Of a stretch of DNA of 6,507 nt, positions 1-5,448 are shown one piece after another. The translations under genes were made by a program, and so were the position numbers. Position 1 is the first letter of the stretch. Every line of letters begins with the position of its first letter. A model generated the notes under the pieces. That model was not told the origin of the DNA. It made no database searches and saw only the letters and a list, made by a program, of their open reading frames with translations. The DNA comes from Roseburia sp. (GTDB taxonomy: Bacteria; Bacillota_A; Clostridia; Lachnospirales; Lachnospiraceae): positions 1 through 6,507 of the forward strand of contig JAFYQA010000148.1 in NCBI GenBank assembly GCA_017547315.1, read 5' to 3'.

Positions 1-606
1 ATACTGATTGATATCTTCCTCTTCATCAAAATAATTCTCCCAGATGAAACTACCTTCTTCGCGGTTCTCCGTAATCGTCGTATCGCCTAAGAGCGTTGCA
101 TATTTGTACCTAGTGTTCATATCGAAAACAAAAATACCCTTCGGGTCCAGATAATTATTCACAAGTTTAAACACCTGTAATAAATCTTCTTCCTCCAAAA
201 TATAATTCATGGAATCACAGATACTGATGACCGCCTGTACTGTTCCATAAAGTTCAAATTCGCGCATATCCTGAAGAAGGTAAAGAATGTTACCAGCCGC
301 CTCTTCTTTTTGTGACACTTCCGCAATCTCTGACTGTACTTCTTCCATCTCACTTTGCAAGTCATCATACTGACATTCTCTGGCAATCTCTAGCATATCT
401 TCCGAATTATCAATTCCAATCATGTCATAACCTGCCGCTGCAAGAAGCCTTGTCATCTTACCGGTTCCACACCCTAAATCAAGCACCAGTCCATCTTCTA
501 TTTTTTCTTCTTTGAGCAAAGATATTACATACTCGCTCCACTCTTCGTACGGCACATTGTCCATGAACAAATCATAAACCTGTGCGAAACTTGTATATGC
601 TTCCAT
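1..606 (-). CDS. Class I SAM-dependent methyltransferase, YqeM-like (3' end outside window)
   Basis: 202 codons are readable from the ATG at 606-604 to the window edge with no stop. The protein begins MEAYTSFAQVYDLFMDNVPY, the usual opening of the YqeM-like methyltransferases of Firmicutes. The SAM-binding motif I is LDLGCGTGK at residues 42-50. An acidic residue ending strand 2 follows in IGIDNSEDM (63-71). Motif III-like LLQDMREF (110-117) and ISICDSMNY (128-136) come next, then FVFDMNT (159-165) and ENREEGSFIWENYFD (180-194). The fold and cofactor are therefore well supported; the methyl acceptor is not known for this family and I do not assign one. Residues about 78-105 form a Glu/Gln-rich segment (DDLQSEMEEVQSEIAEV) longer than I remember for relatives, between the SAM loop and the QDM motif. 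In Bacillus subtilis yqeM sits in an rsfS/comER cluster; here the gene is divergent from a membrane-protein gene instead. The start is supported by an AGGCGG-type ribosome binding site. Confidence 0.88.
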   Translation of the reverse strand, partial: MEAYTSFAQVYDLFMDNVPYEEWSEYVISLLKEEKIEDGLVLDLGCGTGKMTRLLAAAGYDMIGIDNSEDMLEIARECQYDDLQSEMEEVQSEIAEVSQKEEAAGNILYLLQDMREFELYGTVQAVISICDSMNYILEEEDLLQVFKLVNNYLDPKGIFVFDMNTRYKYATLLGDTTITENREEGSFIWENYFDEEEDINQY

Positions 607-610
607 GTTT

Positions 611-618
611 CACCGCCT
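611..618 (-). promoter_or_regulatory. Ribosome binding site of the methyltransferase gene
   Basis: On the minus strand the sequence AGGCGGTG lies a few bases upstream of the ATG at 606-604 (AGGCGGTGAAACATG). It is an imperfect AGGAGG and supports this start codon. Confidence 0.6.
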
Positions 619-646
619 ACTATGTTATTCCTTTTTACCCTCTAAT

Positions 647-675
647 AGTCTATCAATTTTCCGCCAGAAAAGCAA
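647..675 (-). promoter_or_regulatory. Candidate sigma-A-type promoter of the methyltransferase gene
   Basis: Read on the minus strand, a -35-like TTGCTT (675-670) is followed after exactly 17 bases by a -10-like TAGACT (652-647). Transcription would start near 640, giving a leader of about 34 nt that contains the ribosome binding site. Each box deviates from consensus, so this is a candidate, supported by spacing and by its place in the divergent spacer. Confidence 0.45.
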
Positions 676-692
676 GATTAGGTATTGTCTGC

Positions 693-721
693 TTGATTAT
701 TTTTTCCACAACTATTATACT
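693..721 (+). promoter_or_regulatory. Candidate sigma-A-type promoter of the two-TM membrane protein gene
   Basis: TTGATT (693-698) and TATACT (716-721) are separated by 17 bases, close to the TTGACA-17-TATAAT consensus. The start of transcription would be near 728, about 20 bases before the GGAG at 749-752. The position argues that translation begins at 761 and not at the far-upstream ATG at 605, which would lie before the promoter. The -35 boxes of this promoter and of the opposing one are only 17 bp apart. Confidence 0.55.
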
Positions 722-748
722 TATTCTATATCTATTTTAGAAAGGTAT

Positions 749-752
749 GGAG
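749..752 (+). promoter_or_regulatory. Ribosome binding site deciding the TTG start at 761
   Basis: GGAG lies 8 bases upstream of an in-frame TTG at 761-763 (GGAGCTTCGATTTTG). The in-frame ATG at 605 has no comparable site and overlaps the start codon of the opposing methyltransferase gene. Confidence 0.55.
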
Positions 753-760
753 CTTCGATT

Positions 761-1801
761 TTGGAAAACTACGAACACTATATTTCACGAAATATAAAAA
801 CGTATTACAAACGCAAAATATTTTCTCCTGCTATATACCTGCTTCTGTTATTTATCGTATGGCAGATTTTTTCCTTAACGGACATTCTTTTTCCTGCCCA
901 ACTGGATGCTACTCATACGTTAGGAGATATGTATCGCAATGAGGAACAATATGTAAGTGCGGAGCTTACCGGTCTGCACTTTACCGGATATACCAGAACT
1001 TTTTTAGGGAATACCACAGGTTATTATTACTACACATTCCGCAATGATGAATGTTTCTTTGTTTTGCTATCTCCAAAAACCTGTGAGGAAGGTCTACCTG
1101 TTATCCCACATCTCTCGCTTTCTGCGGTACTCTCACGTGGTGATAATAGTTATCAGATACTATTAGATAATGTGGCAAAAGATTTGAATTGGACTGCAAA
1201 CGGTATCCGCAGCAAGGTTTCCGGATACTATTTGAGTGAACCTGACTACAATCCGATTGGAAATACGCTCATATTCGGCTTTATTTTTATAACCGGAATC
1301 TATGCGCTTATTTCCCTCAGTCTATCCATAATATTCATTAATTTTCCGCATTTATCGCCACCTTGTCAGGATTTGGGCCTGTTTGGCAATGCCAAACAAT
1401 TACTCGCCCAGGCAGAGGAAGAACTTGCTACACTGCCGCAGTTGGCTACGGAAGATATTTTTATTACCGAACATTTTTTCATTATGACGTCCTTTTATGC
1501 CAATGCTATCATACCGATTGATGAGATTATCTGGATATACAAATACTCCACGATGCACAAATTCTTCTGGTATCATTTTAGCATTTCCTATACACTGCAC
1601 ATCAGTGCCAAGAAGCATCTTTACTTGCAGTGTCCAAAAAACGTGAAATCAGATATCGATGGTATTATTGATTACCTTGCGGAAGCAAACCATGATATTC
1701 TGGTAGGTTTTAACGAAAAGAATCGTCTAAAAGCACAAGAGATTCAAGGCAATCCATTACAGATTGAGAAATTGGCGAATTTCTTGAAAAAACGAATCTA
1801 A
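761..1801 (+). CDS. Two-TM membrane protein of unknown function (DUF6709-like)
   Basis: Read from the TTG at 761 this encodes 346 residues; the frame is open back to an ATG at 605, but promoter and ribosome-binding-site positions favour 761. A short basic N-terminus (NIKTYYKRK) precedes a first membrane segment at about residues 22-44 (IYLLLLFIVWQIF). A region of roughly 120 residues follows, probably outside the cell, with beta-rich patterns such as LTGLHFTGYT and a Tyr run GYYYYTF. A second membrane segment spans about 165-195 (TLIFGFIFITGIYALISLSL). The C-terminal 150 residues are probably cytoplasmic, with a strand-rich stretch (DIFITEHFFIMTSFYANAIIPIDEIIWIYKY) that looks PH-like. I recall this two-TM plan in Lachnospiraceae proteins labelled DUF6709, but cannot check it here. 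There is no catalytic motif that I recognise, and no function is assigned. The last 45 bp overlap the 3' end of the opposing kinase gene, and a terminator follows directly. Confidence 0.75.
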   Translation: MENYEHYISRNIKTYYKRKIFSPAIYLLLLFIVWQIFSLTDILFPAQLDATHTLGDMYRNEEQYVSAELTGLHFTGYTRTFLGNTTGYYYYTFRNDECFFVLLSPKTCEEGLPVIPHLSLSAVLSRGDNSYQILLDNVAKDLNWTANGIRSKVSGYYLSEPDYNPIGNTLIFGFIFITGIYALISLSLSIIFINFPHLSPPCQDLGLFGNAKQLLAQAEEELATLPQLATEDIFITEHFFIMTSFYANAIIPIDEIIWIYKYSTMHKFFWYHFSISYTLHISAKKHLYLQCPKNVKSDIDGIIDYLAEANHDILVGFNEKNRLKAQEIQGNPLQIEKLANFLKKRI

Positions 1802-2800
1802 CATGGATTTCAGAGCAGAAAAGAGTTTTATCTTTTCTGCTTTTTCTATTATTTCACGCAACATTTCCCCATCTTCCCAAAATACTAATATCTCCTCTAT
1901 GTTCTGCAATACTGTAAAAGTGAGCATACTCAAAACAAATACCATCATCGTACTTTTCAGACAATGCCTCCAGCGTTCCTTCCACTTCTTTTTCTTTTGA
2001 TATTTTTTATTCAGTTTCTCATAATTGTTAAGCTCTTTCCTTAACTCCATACAGCTCTGGTATCGCAGATTTGGATTCTTAAAAGTACATTTTTTTATAA
2101 TATACTCCCATGCACCTGTTAGCTTCCCTTTTCCCCACTTATTCTTCCCCAAATATCCATTCCATTCCCAAGGTTTCTCACCTGTCAAAAGCTGATACAA
2201 CATCATTCCCAAACTAAAAATATCCGTTCTCTCGTCCGTCTGTCCACCTCCTCCAAACTGTTCCGGTGCCGCATATCCTCTCGTTCCAAGATTCATTGTA
2301 TCCTCATTACTTTCTTCTTTGTACTCTCTGGCACATCCAAAATCAATCAATTTCACACTTCCACTACCTGAAATGATAACATTAGCCGGTTTTATATCGC
2401 GGTAAATAATCGGTGGGTTTTGTTCATGCAGATAGCACAATACCTCACATAACTCTTTCGTCCATTTTAAAATTTGCTCATGTGTTATCTTTTCTCTCCT
2501 ATTCAGCAGACTACTTAAGCTCTCACCCTCCACATAATCCATGATTACATAGATACTGTTTCCCGCTTCTATTACATCCACAATCCGAGGCAATGCAGGA
2601 TGGTCGAGTTTTTTCATTACAGTTATCTCTGCAATCGCACTATGTAAAAACCACGCTTCCTGTGTTCCTCTTATTTCTTTTACTGCCCATCTTTTCTGCA
2701 ATTTCAAATCCTCTGTTAAATAAACAAGCGACATCCCTCCCTGCCCTAAAACTTCCAATACTTTATACTTTTTGCAAATGATATCTCCAATTTCCGCCAT
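1757..2800 (-). CDS. Membrane-anchored Hanks-type Ser/Thr protein kinase without PASTA repeats
   Basis: The 347-residue product has a full kinase domain at about residues 12-260. Visible motifs are the glycine loop GQGGMS (19-24), the ATP lysine K41 in AVKEI, the alpha-C glutamate E58, the catalytic loop YRDIKPAN with D135, K137 and N140, the metal-binding DFG at 153-155, the GTRGYAAPE activation segment (172-180), DIFSLG (193-198) and a late conserved R247. All residues needed for phosphotransfer are present, so it should be active; YRD in place of HRD is, as I recall, common in clostridial kinases. A Lys-rich juxtamembrane stretch (about 265-277) leads to one membrane segment at about 284-299. 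That leaves the kinase in the cytoplasm and about 48 mostly helical residues outside. PrkC/PknB-type enzymes carry extracellular PASTA repeats there; this one does not, so its signal and targets are unknown. The ATG at 2800 has a strong GGAG site. The 3' end overlaps the convergent membrane-protein gene and contains that gene's terminator. Confidence 0.93.
   Translation of the reverse strand: MAEIGDIICKKYKVLEVLGQGGMSLVYLTEDLKLQKRWAVKEIRGTQEAWFLHSAIAEITVMKKLDHPALPRIVDVIEAGNSIYVIMDYVEGESLSSLLNRREKITHEQILKWTKELCEVLCYLHEQNPPIIYRDIKPANVIISGSGSVKLIDFGCAREYKEESNEDTMNLGTRGYAAPEQFGGGGQTDERTDIFSLGMMLYQLLTGEKPWEWNGYLGKNKWGKGKLTGAWEYIIKKCTFKNPNLRYQSCMELRKELNNYEKLNKKYQKKKKWKERWRHCLKSTMMVFVLSMLTFTVLQNIEEILVFWEDGEMLREIIEKAEKIKLFSALKSMLDSFFQEIRQFLNL
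1812..1850 (+). terminator. Rho-independent terminator of the membrane protein gene, inside the antisense kinase CDS
   Basis: AGCAGAAAAGA (1814-1824) and TCTTTTCTGCT (1831-1841) form a perfect 11-bp stem with a 6-base loop. One A-T and one G-T pair extend it outward, and the tract TTTTCTATT follows. It starts 10 bases after the TAA at 1799-1801, the normal place for the plus-strand gene. On the minus strand the same bases are kinase codons for about residues 321-329, and that strand has no T-tract after the stem, so it should act in the plus direction only. Confidence 0.75.
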
Positions 2801-2808
2801 CCGTTATA

Positions 2809-2817
2809 CTCCTTTTT
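2809..2817 (-). promoter_or_regulatory. Ribosome binding site of the kinase gene
   Basis: On the minus strand AAAAAGGAG lies 8 bases upstream of the ATG at 2800-2798. It is a near-ideal site and fixes the kinase start. Confidence 0.8.
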
Positions 2818-2832
2818 CATTCACTTACAAAA

Positions 2833-2841
2833 ATTCTATCA
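2833..2841 (-). promoter_or_regulatory. Candidate extended -10 promoter of the kinase gene
   Basis: The minus strand reads TGATAGAAT, matching the extended -10 form TGnTATAAT at all but one base. No good -35 box is seen; the expected place falls in the T-tract that ends the glgP terminator. Transcription would start near 2826, leaving a leader of about 25 nt that holds the ribosome binding site. The alternative is that the kinase is expressed only by read-through from glgP. Confidence 0.45.
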
Positions 2842-2851
2842 CTCCGGATGC

Positions 2852-2901
2852 AAAAAGAAAAACCGCGAAACGCGTCATTTCTGTGCGTTTCGCGGTTTTT
2901 T
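2852..2901 (-). terminator. Strong rho-independent terminator of glgP, symmetrical
   Basis: The arms 2858-2873 and 2885-2900 are perfect 16-base inverted repeats (arm AAAAACCGCGAAACGC) around an 11-base loop. On the minus strand the stem is followed by TTTTTCTTTTTG and begins 12 bases after the glgP stop codon. A T-tract also ends the other arm, so the structure could stop transcription in both directions, though no plus-strand gene lies to its left within reach except by read-through past 1850. Confidence 0.92.
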
Positions 2902-2912
2902 ACAACCTGAAA

Positions 2913-5378
2913 TTATTTTGTTTTAACTGTAACTTTTTCAAGTTTCCAGATATCATCTACATATTCCTGGATTGTTCTGTCTGATGAGAACTTACCTGAG
3001 CATGCAATGTTTAAGATTGCACTCTTAGCCCATGCTGCTTCATCTTTGTAAAGGTTCATAATCTTCTCCTGTGCTGCTGCATAAGAGCGGAAGTCTTTTA
3101 AGATGAAGTAAGTATCTGCATACTGTGATGACTGTGTATTTAATAATGAGTTATAAAGGTTACGGAATAACTCATGGTCACCAGCTGAGTATGTGCCATC
3201 GATCATCTGTGTTAATACACGACGGATTGCATCATCATTATTGTAGATTTCCATTGGGTTGTAATCACGTCTATGTTCATATCCGATTACTTCGTCAGAA
3301 CTTAAACCAAAGATTACGATATTTTCATCGCCAACTTCTTCGTGCATTTCTACGTTAGCACCATCCATTGTACCGATTGTAATAGCACCGTTTAACATGA
3401 ACTTCATGTTACCTGTACCAGATGCTTCTTTAGAAGCTGTAGAAATCTGTTCACTGACATCTGCTGCTGCAAAGATCCATTCTGCGTTAGATACTCTGTA
3501 GTCTTCGATGAATACTACTTTAATCTTACCGTTAATGCTTGCATCGTTGTTGATTACATCTGCAACGCTGTTGATTAACTTGATTGTAGATTTTGCATTC
3601 TTATAACCAGCTGCTGCCTTTGCACCAAAGATAAATGTTCTTGGAACAAAATCCATACCTGGGTTTGATTTTAAGTTATTGTATAAGTACATAACATGCA
3701 TGATGTTAAGTAACTGACGTTTGTACTCGTGGAGACGTTTTACCTGTACGTCAAAGATTGAGTTAGGATCTACTTCGATACCATTATGTTCTTTGATGTA
3801 GTTTGCAAGACGTACTTTGTTTGCATGTTTAATCTTGCGGAATTCTTCCTGTGCTTTCTTGTCATCAGCGCATTTAGCAAGTTTCTTAATCTGTGAAAGA
3901 TCTGTAATCCATGCATCGCTTCCGATACGTTTTGTTACCCAGTCAGCTAATAATGGGTTACCATGAGCAAGGAAACGTCTCTGTGTGATACCGTTTGTCT
4001 TGTTGTTGAACTTCTCTGGCATTAATTCATAGAAGTCTTTTAATGATTCGTTCTTTAAGATTTCTGTATGAAGTCTTGCTACACCGTTTACTGAGTAACC
4101 AGCAGCGATTGCAAGGTTAGCCATACGAACCTGTCCATCGTAAAGAATACCCATAGCTTTTACTTTATCTTCGTTAAATGGATATTTTTCACGAATCTGA
4201 TATTCGAATCTACGAGCGATTTCTTCCACGATCTGGTATACACGTGGTAATAAGCTCTTGAAGATTTCGATTGGCCATTTTTCTAATGCTTCTGCCATGA
4301 TTGTATGGTTTGTATATGCACAAGCACGTGTTGTGATATCCCATGCTTCATCCCAGCTTAAGCCTTCTTCATCGATTAAGATACGCATTAATTCTGCAAC
4401 AGCTACTGTTGGATGTGTATCGTTCATCTGGAATGTAACTTTTTCTGGTAAATTATGAAGATCATCATGGTTCTTTTTGTATCTTTCGATTGCACGCTGT
4501 AAGCTTGCAGATACGAAGAAATACTGCTGTTTCAAACGAAGTTCTTTACCTTTTCTGTGGTTATCGTTTGGATATAATACTTCTACTAAGTTACGTGCAA
4601 GGTTTTCTTCTGCAACGGCACTTTCGTAATCACCTTTATCAAACTGATCTAATGCAAATCCATGAACTGGTTCAGCATCCCAGATAATTAAAGTATCTAC
4701 CATGTGGTTACCGTAACCAACGATTGGCATATCGTATGCAACTGCATTAACTGACTGATAGTTTTCATGTACCCATTTTGCATTACCATTTTCATCAGAT
4801 GTCTGACGTACACTTCCACCGAATTTTACATTGTATGTGTATTCTGGTCTGCGAAGTTCAAATGGATATCCATTCTTTAACCAGTTATCTGGTACTTCAA
4901 TCTGGAAACCATCAGAAATCTGCTGTTTGAACATACCATAACGGTAACGGATACCACAACCATATGCTGCATATCCTAATGTTGCTAAAGATTCCATGAA
5001 GCAAGCTGCAAGACGGCCAAGACCACCATTACCAAGAGCTGGATCTGGTTCCTGATCTTCGATTAAATCGATATCTAAACCGATTTCCTCTAAAGCTTCC
5101 TTTACTTCTTTGTAAGCTTTCATGTTGATTAAGTTGTTACCTAATGCACGACCCATTAAGAATTCCATAGACATGTAGTACACGATCTTTGGATCCTGTT
5201 TGTCAAATGCTTTCTGGGTTGCCATCCAGTCATCCATAACAACATCTTTCACAACACCTGATACTGCCTGGAAAATTTCCTGCTGGTTTGCATCTTTTAA
5301 TTCTTTGCGGTACATAAAGCGAACAAAGTCTTCTACTTTTTCGATAAACTCCGCTTTGTTAAAACCATTCTTTTTCAT
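2913..5378 (-). CDS. glgP: Glycogen/alpha-glucan phosphorylase (GT35)
   Basis: The enzyme removes glucose units from the non-reducing ends of glycogen or maltodextrin with phosphate, releasing glucose 1-phosphate in the cytoplasm. The 821-residue length is normal for the family. Visible hallmarks are YYMSMEFLMGRALGNN (from residue 67), the GNGGLGRLA loop (116-124), MNDTHPT (318-324), KRLHEYKRQ with R548 and K553 equivalent to the phosphate-site Arg and Lys of the rabbit muscle enzyme (R569, K574), EDYRVSNAEW, and SGTGNMKF, whose K659 should carry the pyridoxal phosphate cofactor. No key residue is missing. I chose the ATG at 5378 because of the GGAGG just upstream and because the protein then begins like relatives (MKKNGFNKAEF). 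The frame stays open to an ATG at 5426 and a GTG at 5447, discussed separately. ileS lies 70 bp upstream on the same strand with no visible terminator, and a strong terminator follows the stop. Substrate preference between glycogen and maltodextrin cannot be told from sequence. Confidence 0.96.
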   Translation of the reverse strand: MKKNGFNKAEFIEKVEDFVRFMYRKELKDANQQEIFQAVSGVVKDVVMDDWMATQKAFDKQDPKIVYYMSMEFLMGRALGNNLINMKAYKEVKEALEEIGLDIDLIEDQEPDPALGNGGLGRLAACFMESLATLGYAAYGCGIRYRYGMFKQQISDGFQIEVPDNWLKNGYPFELRRPEYTYNVKFGGSVRQTSDENGNAKWVHENYQSVNAVAYDMPIVGYGNHMVDTLIIWDAEPVHGFALDQFDKGDYESAVAEENLARNLVEVLYPNDNHRKGKELRLKQQYFFVSASLQRAIERYKKNHDDLHNLPEKVTFQMNDTHPTVAVAELMRILIDEEGLSWDEAWDITTRACAYTNHTIMAEALEKWPIEIFKSLLPRVYQIVEEIARRFEYQIREKYPFNEDKVKAMGILYDGQVRMANLAIAAGYSVNGVARLHTEILKNESLKDFYELMPEKFNNKTNGITQRRFLAHGNPLLADWVTKRIGSDAWITDLSQIKKLAKCADDKKAQEEFRKIKHANKVRLANYIKEHNGIEVDPNSIFDVQVKRLHEYKRQLLNIMHVMYLYNNLKSNPGMDFVPRTFIFGAKAAAGYKNAKSTIKLINSVADVINNDASINGKIKVVFIEDYRVSNAEWIFAAADVSEQISTASKEASGTGNMKFMLNGAITIGTMDGANVEMHEEVGDENIVIFGLSSDEVIGYEHRRDYNPMEIYNNDDAIRRVLTQMIDGTYSAGDHELFRNLYNSLLNTQSSQYADTYFILKDFRSYAAAQEKIMNLYKDEAAWAKSAILNIACSGKFSSDRTIQEYVDDIWKLEKVTVKTK

Positions 5379-5382
5379 AGTT

Positions 5383-5387
5383 CCTCC
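5383..5387 (-). promoter_or_regulatory. glgP: Ribosome binding site deciding the glgP start
   Basis: GGAGG sits 4 bases before the ATG at 5378-5376 on the minus strand (GGAGGAACTATG). The spacing is slightly short, but the match is the best in the region and it agrees with the expected N-terminus. Confidence 0.65.
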
Positions 5388-5448
5388 AAATTTCTTTTTC
5401 CAATAGTTAAATAGTTCTTGTAACATTCTTGTTCCTTTTTCAGTCACA

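Noticed and set aside
312..515. 67-codon plus-strand open frame
   Set aside because: It is antisense to clear methyltransferase motifs and has no recognisable protein features.
605..760. In-frame N-terminal extension of the plus-strand gene from the ATG at 605
   Set aside because: The ATG overlaps the opposing methyltransferase start, lacks a ribosome binding site and lies upstream of the candidate promoter; the added 52 residues look like translated spacer.
1380..1398. Perfect 8-bp inverted repeat TGTTTGGC-AAT-GCCAAACA inside the two-TM protein gene
   Set aside because: About one such repeat is expected by chance in a window of this size; it lacks a T-tract on either strand and sits in coding sequence.
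1400..1618. 72-codon minus-strand open frame
   Set aside because: It lies antisense within the two-TM protein gene, with no family resemblance or good ribosome binding site seen.
2772..2984. 70-codon plus-strand open frame between the kinase and glgP
   Set aside because: It runs through the glgP terminator hairpin and into the glgP 3' end; it is a chance frame.
5395..5415. Short direct repeat AACTATT twice (minus strand) before glgP
   Set aside because: Seven bases repeated once in AT-rich DNA is unremarkable and has no promoter-like spacing.
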